Positions 44,722 through 51,287 of a DNA stretch of 64,000 nucleotides are shown here, one piece after another. This DNA is from an uncultured Roseburia sp. (GTDB lineage: Bacteria; Bacillota; Clostridia; Lachnospirales; Lachnospiraceae). The stretch spans positions 62,001 through 126,000 of the forward strand of contig CALZGM010000001.1 in the NCBI GenBank assembly GCA_945787015.1. The letters are read 5' to 3'. The notes under the pieces were generated by a model. That model was not told the origin of the DNA. It saw nothing but the letters and a program-made list of their open reading frames with translations, and did not search any database. Position 1 is the stretch's first letter. Each line of letters starts with the position of its first letter. The translations under genes and the position numbers were made by a program.

Positions 44722-45045
44722 ATGGTAGCTACTGGAAGAAGGCTTGGCGTTAATATTTTCACATTGATGCAGAAAGCACACATCAGTCGCGAAGATTTAG
44801 CCAAACAATTGGGGTATACGTATAGGGATGTATGCAGATTGACAGAGGGGCGGTTATTATTACCACCGAAGGAATTGTCAAAAATTGCAGAAAAATTAGA
44901 TACGACGAAGGAACATTTAATACACTACGAGTCCGATAGTTTGGTTTCTGAATTACAATATATGAAAGAATTTGAAAACCGAGACAATCTGGACAGAGTT
45001 TTGGATTTATTGGATGAGTATGTGGAATTAAGAGAGTCTATGTAA
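44722..45045 (+). CDS. HTH (XRE-like) regulator, copy 1
   Basis: A 107-residue protein: a helix-turn-helix (FTLMQKAHISREDLAKQLG and YRDVCRLTEGRLLLPPKEL, about residues 12-55) followed by an acidic C-terminal helix. ATG 44722 has GGAGG six bases upstream, so I prefer it to ATG 44698. The protein is identical to the copy at 46.2 kb. It is transcribed from a perfect consensus promoter and ended by a strong terminator. Its target is unknown, perhaps its own or the neighbouring genes. Confidence 0.8.
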   Translation: MVATGRRLGVNIFTLMQKAHISREDLAKQLGYTYRDVCRLTEGRLLLPPKELSKIAEKLDTTKEHLIHYESDSLVSELQYMKEFENRDNLDRVLDLLDEYVELRESM

Positions 45046-45048
45046 ATG

Positions 45049-45079
45049 AATGGCTGTACAGAGTGTACAGCCATTTTTT
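45049..45079 (+). terminator. Rho-independent terminator, copy 1
   Basis: A perfect 12-bp stem (AATGGCTGTACA / TGTACAGCCATT, loop GAG) then TTTTT, three bases after the HTH stop. Confidence 0.9.
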
Positions 45080-45097
45080 GGTTAAGGAGTTATTTTT

Positions 45098-45226
45098 ATG
45101 CAGTGGACGAAGGTAGTTGAAGCGCTTAATAATGTAATTATTCAGGTTCGTAAGGATTATGTGATTGGGGGACTTTTGTGCGGATGCCGGAGTAGGGGAT
45201 GCAGAGAACGTGAAAATATGTATTGA
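45098..45226 (+). CDS. 42-residue small protein, copy 1
   Basis: ATG 45098 with AAGGAG upstream encodes WTKVVEALNNVIIQVRKDYV and a cysteine/arginine-rich tail (GCRSRGCRERENMY). It is kept identical in both copies. It lies between the terminator and the next promoter. The N-terminal half looks like a helix and the tail may be out of frame, so it could also be the start of a truncated gene. No family recognised. Confidence 0.4.
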   Translation: MQWTKVVEALNNVIIQVRKDYVIGGLLCGCRSRGCRERENMY

Positions 45227-45251
45227 ATAATATTGTCACAGATGATATAAT
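45223..45251 (+). promoter_or_regulatory. Promoter of second HTH gene, copy 1
   Basis: TTGAAT (45223-45228), 17 bases, TATAAT (45246-45251), 30 bases before the ATG at 45281. Confidence 0.7.
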
Positions 45252-45280
45252 ACTAAATGAAATCAAGAGAGGGTGATGAT

Positions 45281-45544
45281 ATGTTTTTGGAAATTGAAAA
45301 TAATAAAAGAGATTATGAGATGGAGAAAGAGGCCAGGGAGAAAAGACTGATGGCATATGCTGAGACGATACAGAAGAGCACCCTGGAAGCATCATCACAG
45401 ATTATCAGGGAATTAGTAGAAGAGAGACATAGCCAAGGGATGACACAGCAGGATATAGCAGATATCACGGGAATTTTGCCATCCAATTTAGCCAGGCTTG
45501 AGAGGGAATTAAAGGTGCCTGGTACCATTAAATTAGATTTATGA
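45281..45544 (+). pseudogene. Truncated HTH antitoxin-like gene, copy 1
   Basis: Starts at ATG 45281 (AGAGAGGG upstream) and is identical to the intact copy at 46799 through NLARLE. At 45505 the sequence changes to GGAATTAAAGGTGCC and the frame ends after RELKVPGTIKLDL. The last part of the HTH domain and the C-terminus are lost, so DNA binding is doubtful. Confidence 0.75.
45514..45533 (+). repeat. GGTACC-type short repeat at a breakpoint
   Basis: GGTGCCTGGTACC followed by ATTAAATT resembles GGTACCCGGTACC plus ATTAAATT inside both 226-bp repeats (43389 and 43969). Here it separates the truncated HTH gene from the nucleotidase relic. Confidence 0.7.
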
Positions 45545-45553
45545 GGGCGCGCG

Positions 45554-45715
45554 AATGGTTATCTGCTAAAGGAAGGCGGGGACGGTTATTCCATGTTTAT
45601 GGATAATGAGTTCCTTTTTAGTGAAGGGATGCAGGACTATCAGGTGTTGACGACATATATGACGGAAATATTGAATGGAAGAATTGATGAGCGATATGCG
45701 AAGACTGAGGGGTGA
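45554..45715 (+). pseudogene. Relic of a 5'-nucleotidase C-terminus
   Basis: A start-less frame encodes NGYLLKEGGDGYSMFMDNEF, then YMTEILNGRIDERYAKTEG and a stop. GGDGYxMF followed by a LNGxI...Y region is the end of the 5'-nucleotidase C-terminal domain (PF02872). The upstream about 500 residues are missing. The fragment begins directly after the short GGTACC repeat. Confidence 0.65.
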
Positions 45716-45723
45716 ATTGTAAG

Positions 45724-46113
45724 ATGAAGACTTTTTTATATAAAGTGATTGAATGGATAACGAAATTTCACACCTTTTTTCTGAGCCTAAATGATAAATT
45801 TGAGTACCGGTTTTCGGACAAGGAGTTACACTTCTTAATTATAGGGTTTCTTGGAATGGGCTTTATTTTTGTGGTTTATCCGGTGTTCAAGTGGCTGGCG
45901 AAGCACAATCACATTATGACGATTGCATGGATATACGTATTTACACTTATCATTGTAATTACCTTTGCCATTGAGATAGGACAAAAGGTAAGTGGAACCG
46001 GAACGATGGATTTTGCAGATATTGTATTTGGTGTGGTCGGATTTATCTGCATGTTTTCGGTGCTTGCGGGTTTACGCGGTGTGTGGCATGGGATAAAAAA
46101 GATTATGAAATGA
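45724..46113 (+). CDS. VanZ-like membrane protein
   Basis: A 129-residue protein with three or four hydrophobic segments; ELHFLIIGFLGMGFIFVVY and GTGTMDFADIVFGVVGFI match the VanZ-like pattern, in which a conserved Asp precedes the last helix. GGGGTG precedes ATG 45724. A shortened copy is present at 48162. VanZ-like proteins are linked to glycopeptide tolerance and envelope maintenance, but most have no known function. Confidence 0.72.
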   Translation: MKTFLYKVIEWITKFHTFFLSLNDKFEYRFSDKELHFLIIGFLGMGFIFVVYPVFKWLAKHNHIMTIAWIYVFTLIIVITFAIEIGQKVSGTGTMDFADIVFGVVGFICMFSVLAGLRGVWHGIKKIMK

Positions 46114-46169
46114 GCTTTTGAATAAATGTTTTTAATTTGTGAAAAATAGAAGATATAACTTAAAATCTG

Positions 46170-46198
46170 TTGACAGTATTATGTTAGAGCGATATGTT
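46170..46198 (+). promoter_or_regulatory. Degenerate promoter of HTH unit copy 2
   Basis: TTGACA (46170-46175) is kept, but at the same 17-base spacing the -10 is TATGTT (46193-46198) in place of TATAAT. Transcription of this copy is probably weaker. Confidence 0.6.
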
Positions 46199-46239
46199 AA
46201 TTAAACTATTAACATATGGAGATAATGTGGAGGAATCAT

Positions 46240-46563
46240 ATGGTAGCTACTGGAAGAAGGCTTGGCGTTAATATTTTCACATTGATGCAGAAAGCACACA
46301 TCAGTCGCGAAGATTTAGCCAAACAATTGGGGTATACGTATAGGGATGTATGCAGATTGACAGAGGGGCGGTTATTATTACCACCGAAGGAATTGTCAAA
46401 AATTGCAGAAAAATTAGATACGACGAAGGAACATTTAATACACTACGAGTCCGATAGTTTGGTTTCTGAATTACAATATATGAAAGAATTTGAAAACCGA
46501 GACAATCTGGACAGAGTTTTGGATTTATTGGATGAGTATGTGGAATTAAGAGAGTCTATGTAA
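46240..46563 (+). CDS. HTH (XRE-like) regulator, copy 2
   Basis: Protein identical to the 107-residue regulator at 44722-45045, with the same GGAGG site and terminator. Only the promoter region differs, so the two copies probably differ in expression and not in binding specificity. Confidence 0.8.
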   Translation: MVATGRRLGVNIFTLMQKAHISREDLAKQLGYTYRDVCRLTEGRLLLPPKELSKIAEKLDTTKEHLIHYESDSLVSELQYMKEFENRDNLDRVLDLLDEYVELRESM

Positions 46564-46566
46564 ATG

Positions 46567-46597
46567 AATGGCTGTACAGAGTGTACAGCCATTTTTT
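46567..46597 (+). terminator. Rho-independent terminator, copy 2
   Basis: Same 12-bp perfect stem and T run as at 45049-45079, directly after the HTH stop. Confidence 0.9.
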
Positions 46598-46615
46598 GGT
46601 TAAGGAGTTATTTTT

Positions 46616-46744
46616 ATGCAGTGGACGAAGGTAGTTGAAGCGCTTAATAATGTAATTATTCAGGTTCGTAAGGATTATGTGATTGGGGGACTTTTGTGCG
46701 GATGCCGGAGTAGGGGATGCAGAGAACGTGAAAATATGTATTGA
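46616..46744 (+). CDS. 42-residue small protein, copy 2
   Basis: Identical to the small frame at 45098-45226, with AAGGAG upstream. No family is recognised. Confidence 0.4.
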   Translation: MQWTKVVEALNNVIIQVRKDYVIGGLLCGCRSRGCRERENMY

Positions 46745-46769
46745 ATAATATTGTCACAGATGATATAAT
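46741..46769 (+). promoter_or_regulatory. Promoter of second HTH gene, copy 2
   Basis: Same TTGAAT, 17 bases, TATAAT arrangement as in copy 1. Confidence 0.7.
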
Positions 46770-46798
46770 ACTAAATGAAATCAAGAGAGGGTGATGAT

Positions 46799-47116
46799 AT
46801 GTTTTTGGAAATTGAAAATAATAAAAGAGATTATGAGATGGAGAAAGAGGCCAGGGAGAAAAGACTGATGGCATATGCTGAGACGATACAGAAGAGCACC
46901 CTGGAAGCATCATCACAGATTATCAGGGAATTAGTAGAAGAGAGACATAGCCAAGGGATGACACAGCAGGATATAGCAGATATCACGGGAATTTTGCCAT
47001 CCAATTTAGCCAGGCTTGAGAGTGGGAGCAGAATACCGACATTGGTGGTATTACAGAAATATGCAGCAGCGGTTGGAAAGCATATTGAGTTGAAAATATG
47101 TGATGGAGTTGAATAA
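46799..47116 (+). CDS. HTH (XRE/HigA-like) regulator
   Basis: A 105-residue protein: a charged N-terminal helix (EIENNKRDYEMEKEAREKRL), then an XRE helix-turn-helix (HSQGMTQQDIADITGILPSN, ARLESGSRIPTLVVLQKYAA, about residues 57-95). The size and layout are those of HigA-type antitoxins, but no RelE/HigB-like toxin frame adjoins it. ATG 46799 has AGAGAGGG upstream. It is the complete member of the duplicated pair. Confidence 0.8.
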   Translation: MFLEIENNKRDYEMEKEAREKRLMAYAETIQKSTLEASSQIIRELVEERHSQGMTQQDIADITGILPSNLARLESGSRIPTLVVLQKYAAAVGKHIELKICDGVE

Positions 47117-47121
47117 TTAGC

Positions 47122-47152
47122 AGAAAAACAGAGAACTTTGTTTCTCTGTTTT
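47122..47152 (+). terminator. Hairpin terminator after the HTH gene
   Basis: An 11-bp stem (AAAACAGAGAA / TTCTCTGTTTT, 47125-47135 with 47142-47152) has A- and T-rich arms suited to termination on either strand. Confidence 0.7.
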
Positions 47153-47201
47153 ATGCAGAATATCATGGATGATAGTGTACAAATAAATAACACTAATGCT
47201 G

Positions 47202-47230
47202 TTGTGTAAAAAATAGTAAGAGGTTATAAT
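47202..47230 (+). promoter_or_regulatory. Promoter of the Rpn-family gene
   Basis: TTGTGT (47202-47207), 17 bases, TATAAT (47225-47230), about 20 bases upstream of the start codon, followed by AGAAAGGAAG as ribosome site. Confidence 0.65.
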
Positions 47231-47250
47231 AAATAGAAAGGAAGACTTAC

Positions 47251-48135
47251 ATGGAAAATCAAGCTTTAGATATAATTATGCAGGAAAATTTGCAAGTAAT
47301 TGCAAAGCTTCGTCTTTTAGATGATGATTTAATGACTTTGGTTTTTGACAAAAATATCGAAGCCACAGAGTTATTGTTAAGTATTCTTTTGCAACGTACA
47401 GATTTAAAAGTGTTAGAAGTTGTTGCTCAAAAGGAATATAAGAATCCAATGGCCGGTGGCCGCTCCATTATACTTGATATTTATGCAAAAGATGCCGATA
47501 ATAAGGTTTATAATATTGAAGTGCAGCGTTCAGATAGGGGATCAGATTTTCATCGGGCAAGATTTCATAGTAGTATGATTGATTCCAAAATGCTGAAGGA
47601 AAAACAGGATTTCAGGGAACTTCATGACTCCTATGTGATTTTCATTACAGAGAATGATGTTATTGGAGCAGGGCAATCTCTTTACCATGTTGACAGGGTG
47701 ATAAAAGAAACCGGTGATGATTTTGAAGATGGCTCGCATATTATATATGTGAATGGCAATTATAAAAATGATGATGACCCAATTGGAAAGCTAATGCATG
47801 ATTTTAGATGCATAAGCTCAGAGGATATGTATTATCCGTTGTTGGCAAGGCAGGTCAGACATTTCAAGGAAACAGAAGGAGGGCAAAAAGTCGTGTGTAA
47901 GGCAGTGGAAGAGCTAGTTGAAAAAAGAGCGGAAAAAAGGGCAGAAGAATTAGTGGAAGAGTTAGTTGAAAAAAGAGCAGAAAAGTTAGCAGAAAAAAGA
48001 GCGGAAGAATGTGTTTTGGAAGATAGAAAGAGAACTGCTAAATTACTTCTTTCAAAAGGAAATATGTCAGCAGAAGAGATTGCAGCAGTTTCCTGTCTTT
48101 CTGTAGATGAAGTGAAAGAACTGGTTGGATTCTAA
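47251..48135 (+). CDS. Rpn-family PD-(D/E)XK nuclease-like protein
   Basis: 294 residues. LLDDDLMTLVFDKN starts the Rpn/PDDEXK_2 transposase-like domain; ILDIYAKDADNKVYNIEVQR carries the D...E-x-Q nuclease motif, and RARFHSSMIDSKMLKEKQDF is typical. A Lys/Glu-rich tract with repeated EKRAE/EELVE units (about residues 215-255) links to a C-terminal helical domain (SAEEIAAVSCLSVDEVKELV). Rpn proteins in E. coli raise recombination independently of RecA. Its place in the most rearranged part of the window is notable, though causation is unproven. Confidence 0.85.
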   Translation: MENQALDIIMQENLQVIAKLRLLDDDLMTLVFDKNIEATELLLSILLQRTDLKVLEVVAQKEYKNPMAGGRSIILDIYAKDADNKVYNIEVQRSDRGSDFHRARFHSSMIDSKMLKEKQDFRELHDSYVIFITENDVIGAGQSLYHVDRVIKETGDDFEDGSHIIYVNGNYKNDDDPIGKLMHDFRCISSEDMYYPLLARQVRHFKETEGGQKVVCKAVEELVEKRAEKRAEELVEELVEKRAEKLAEKRAEECVLEDRKRTAKLLLSKGNMSAEEIAAVSCLSVDEVKELVGF

Positions 48136-48161
48136 TTTAAATGATGTCCACTGTGGAATAG

Positions 48162-48275
48162 ATGAAAACTTTTTTATATAAAGTGGTTGCATGGATATAC
48201 GTGTTTACACTTATTATTGTAATTACCTTTGCAATTTTGTGCAGTGTGTGGCATGGGATAAAAAAGGTTGTATAA
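48162..48275 (+). pseudogene. Internally deleted VanZ-like copy
   Basis: Thirty-seven codons: KTFLYKVVAWIYVFTLIIVI, TFAILC and SVWHGIKKVV, matching the two ends and middle of the VanZ-like gene at 45724 with two internal deletions (about 55 and 30 residues). All the remaining pieces are in frame. Confidence 0.75.
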
Positions 48276-48292
48276 TTAGGAAAAAGTATTAG

Positions 48293-48493
48293 AATAGAGA
48301 CAAGATATATGGGCTGCTCATTGAGGAGTCCATATATTTTAAATTGATATTCTACAATGGTAATAAAATATTGCGAGAACAATATGAGGAGGATGAAAGC
48401 TTTGTACAGAAACTTTATGAAGAATATAAAAAGTATAATGGTAGTTCGGAGGCAGAGATTTATCAAAGCGAAGAGCGTAAGTTAAAATTATAG
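48293..48493 (+). pseudogene. Unrecognised gene fragment
   Basis: A start-less 66-codon frame with normal-looking composition (DKIYGLLIEESIYFKLIFYN and EDESFVQKLYEEYKKYNGSS) ends at TAG 48491. I do not know the family. With the deleted VanZ copy beside it, it is probably another remnant. Confidence 0.3.
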
Positions 48494-48615
48494 TTACCGT
48501 CGCAGAGATGAAACGGTTTTCAGATTGCCCTTTACGAAATGGAGCATAATCTGCTATAGTTAATAAGTGATATTAATCACGTAGGATTACAAGCAGAGAA
48601 GAGGTAACAAGAAGT

Positions 48616-51123
48616 ATGTTTTTTGACAAGATGATAAAGACATTTGCAAAATTTTCAAAAATGCAGCTGGCAATGTTAAGTATCACGGGGGCTGTGACCA
48701 TTGGAGGAATCGGTACAGGTGCATACCTGTTGATAGATCATTTCACAGAGGCAAAAGAAGTTGCAACGATAGATACACAGACAGAGGAATTACTGGCAGA
48801 GGCAGAAGAAACGGAGACAGAAACAGAGACGGAAACTATGACCGAGACGGAAACAGAAACGGAGACAGAAACAGAGGCGGAAGTAGAACCGATCCTTGTT
48901 AAGCTTGTAGGTAGTTCCATCGAAAAGGATTTAAAAATTAAAATCCAGGATGAAAAACAAAATAATATTAAAGGTGTAGATTTCTATATTTCAGTTACTC
49001 CGGATAAGAAGAATGCAAAACCAAGTATTTATAATGACCATGACAATGATGGAATTATTTACATTAAGGATATGGAAGGCGGGGATTACCTGGTAGCTTT
49101 GTCAGAAATAGAAGGCTATTATACCGAAGAGGAATATATCAAGGTTACCGTGAAAGAAAGAATTGAGTATGTTGAGGTAGAAATTAAGGATGAAATCAAG
49201 TCGGAAGCGGAGGTCTCTCCGAGTGAAGACGCGGAAACCTCAAAGGATGTTGCAGAAGAAGAGGTGATTCAGGATACGGTTCCGTTATTAGATAGTACTT
49301 GTGTATCTACAGTGGTAGAGGCATCTTCTATCAATAAGGACAGATATATCACCAGTAAGGTTTCGCTTGGGGCAGCAGTCGAGAAGATACTGCCGGAGGG
49401 CACAGCAGTCGCATTCCGGAAAAATGTCACCAGAGTCGGAACGGAAGGAATGGAACCCGGAGCAGGAGATAATTCCGAAACTCAGAATCCGCCGGGAGAG
49501 GAAAACCAGAATCCGGGTGCTAACCCTCCGACTGATAGTAATACAATAACGGTTACGATTACACACGTATTCACAGATGGGACAGACTCTATTCCGCAGG
49601 AAGTGACAGGCACAGCGGATACAACAGTAAATGTGAATCAGTATGAAGGCTATACCTCGGATTACTCCGGAACGACTTATACAATACAAGAGGGAGCAAC
49701 TGATTTTACAATAACATGGACCAAAATAGTAGTCCAACCGGAAGAGATAACATGTACGATTACGCATACCTTTTCAGATGGAAAGGAATCTGTCTTACAG
49801 GTAGTAAAAGGTGTGGCAGGAACGGTTGTAGATGTAAATCAGTATGAGGGCTACACTACGAACTACGAAGGTGGAAACAAATACACGATAAAAGAAGGCG
49901 AGACAACTTTTACAATTGTCTGGACGAAAAAGGTTGTGAATGCAACTGCAAAGGTGTCGATGCCCGGCACAGCAAACCTGTTTGTTTCAAAACTTAGTTC
50001 TGCAAACAGTATGACACTTACTGTTACTGTCGAAGATAATAATGAAACGAAGCTGGTTGATGCAGCGGGAATTACATGGAGCCTAAAGGATGATGCAGTA
50101 GGCGGTATCGTATTAAGTGCGGCGACCGGTTCAAGTATATCCGTTGCGACAACAAGCGGCACTTCGAAGGAGGGAACGGTAACCGTAGTTGCTGCGGTTC
50201 CTTATAAGGTCGGTGAAGAGCAGAAGTTAGCCACACTGGAATGTGTGATAACGGTGAAAAATGATACATACGATGCTTCCAAGATTTTAACAGATGATGC
50301 AAACAGAATACTGTATACAGATTCAAACTGCACAAAAGTAGCTGTAGTAGCGGATTTAGTGGAAAAAGGTGTAACCACCTTCTATACAGATCCAAAGTAT
50401 ACCGGATGGCAGACACTTGATGGAAAGTTATATTATTACAATGCTAATAATCAGCCGGTAACCGGAGAACAGACGATTAGCGGAATTAATTATAGCTTTG
50501 GCCCGGACGGAGCATTGAAAAAGGGAGCAACTTCAACCGGTATTGATGTTTCAAAATGGCAGGGGAATATTGACTGGGATACGGTGAAATCAGCCGGAAT
50601 TGAATTTGCAATTATCCGTGTGGGTTACCGCGGTTCTGAAACCGGTGTCTTAGTAGAAGATCCATGTTTCAGACAAAACATTGATGGTGCTACGAGAGTG
50701 GGATTAAAAGTAGGTGTCTATTTCTTTACCCAGGCAATTACAGAGGCAGAGGCAATCGAGGAAGCAAGTATGGCATTAAGTCTTACTCAGGGCTATAATC
50801 TGTCATATCCGATTTTCATAGATTCAGAAAACGGAAGCGGTAATGCGAGAGCAAATGGCTTAGATAAGGCGACGCGAACCGCATGTGTGAGTGCTTTTTG
50901 TAAGACCATTCAGAATGCCGGGCGAAAGGCCGGTGTATATGCAAGCAGAAGCTGGTACAATAGTAAGCTTGATACCAGCCAGTTGAACAGTTACTGTATC
51001 TGGGTAGCACAGTACAATACGGAATGTACCTATACTGGCCGCTACAGTATCTGGCAATATACTTCAAAAGGAAATATTCCGGGAATCAAAGGAAACGTGG
51101 ATTTAAATATTAGCTATATGTAG
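48616..51123 (+). CDS. Membrane-anchored multidomain GH25 lysozyme
   Basis: 835 residues: membrane segment (18-40), Thr-Glu repeats (57-93), CnaB/SpaA-like beta domain (94-193), two 65-residue repeats (309-440; TITHVFTDGTDS and TITHTFSDGKES, each ending in a TxxxWTK strand), a BIG-like domain (443-550), one choline-binding-type wall repeat (GWQTLDGKLYYYN, 597-637) and a C-terminal GH25 muramidase (642-835). The catalytic D736-x-E738 is in IFIDSEN; GIDVSKWQGNIDW starts the barrel. No LPXTG is present, so the N-terminal helix is the anchor. Probably remodels peptidoglycan where the polymer is attached or displayed. Confidence 0.9.
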   Translation: MFFDKMIKTFAKFSKMQLAMLSITGAVTIGGIGTGAYLLIDHFTEAKEVATIDTQTEELLAEAEETETETETETMTETETETETETEAEVEPILVKLVGSSIEKDLKIKIQDEKQNNIKGVDFYISVTPDKKNAKPSIYNDHDNDGIIYIKDMEGGDYLVALSEIEGYYTEEEYIKVTVKERIEYVEVEIKDEIKSEAEVSPSEDAETSKDVAEEEVIQDTVPLLDSTCVSTVVEASSINKDRYITSKVSLGAAVEKILPEGTAVAFRKNVTRVGTEGMEPGAGDNSETQNPPGEENQNPGANPPTDSNTITVTITHVFTDGTDSIPQEVTGTADTTVNVNQYEGYTSDYSGTTYTIQEGATDFTITWTKIVVQPEEITCTITHTFSDGKESVLQVVKGVAGTVVDVNQYEGYTTNYEGGNKYTIKEGETTFTIVWTKKVVNATAKVSMPGTANLFVSKLSSANSMTLTVTVEDNNETKLVDAAGITWSLKDDAVGGIVLSAATGSSISVATTSGTSKEGTVTVVAAVPYKVGEEQKLATLECVITVKNDTYDASKILTDDANRILYTDSNCTKVAVVADLVEKGVTTFYTDPKYTGWQTLDGKLYYYNANNQPVTGEQTISGINYSFGPDGALKKGATSTGIDVSKWQGNIDWDTVKSAGIEFAIIRVGYRGSETGVLVEDPCFRQNIDGATRVGLKVGVYFFTQAITEAEAIEEASMALSLTQGYNLSYPIFIDSENGSGNARANGLDKATRTACVSAFCKTIQNAGRKAGVYASRSWYNSKLDTSQLNSYCIWVAQYNTECTYTGRYSIWQYTSKGNIPGIKGNVDLNISYM

Positions 51124-51178
51124 TTTTAAAAGAAGCTTAGCATATCCGTATTCATTGCACCACTTTATATGGTATAAT

Positions 51179-51215
51179 ACACGCAGAAGTCTGGGCGGAT
51201 TTCTGCGTGTTTTTC
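51179..51215 (+). terminator. Rho-independent terminator after the GH25 gene
   Basis: ACACGCAGAA (51179-51188) pairs with TTCTGCGTGT (51201-51210), then TTTTC. Confidence 0.8.
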
Positions 51216-51287
51216 TGTTAAGGCGATGGTATATGCCAGACAGCGGAAGATTACATGGAGACAGTGACAGATTGGTAGGAGAAAAGT

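Larger units (their letters stand above)
44589..45504 (+). repeat. Duplicated HTH unit, copy 1
   Basis: Matches 46109-47022. The first about 110 bases differ at scattered sites and small indels. From about 44699 the two copies appear identical for some 800 bases, including both HTH frames. Copy 1 breaks off inside the second HTH gene. Confidence 0.9.
46109..47022 (+). repeat. Duplicated HTH unit, copy 2
   Basis: Second copy of 44589-45504, offset about 1518 bases. Its left end overlaps the VanZ-like stop; on the right it continues into the intact second HTH gene. Confidence 0.9.

Noticed and set aside
48780-48895. Short tandem repeats of a 6-base type, considered as a CRISPR or satellite
   Set aside because: They are in-frame Thr-Glu codons of the lysozyme spacer, without spacers of constant length.
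49288-49767. 159-residue minus-strand frame rich in Cys and Arg
   Set aside because: Antisense to the GH25 protein repeats; the odd composition follows from the coding strand's Thr/Glu/Asp codons.
51151-51178. TTCATT-16-TATAAT as promoter of the FAD oxidoreductase operon
   Set aside because: The predicted start would lie inside the left arm of the GH25 terminator, and the -35 is poor; not strong enough to call.
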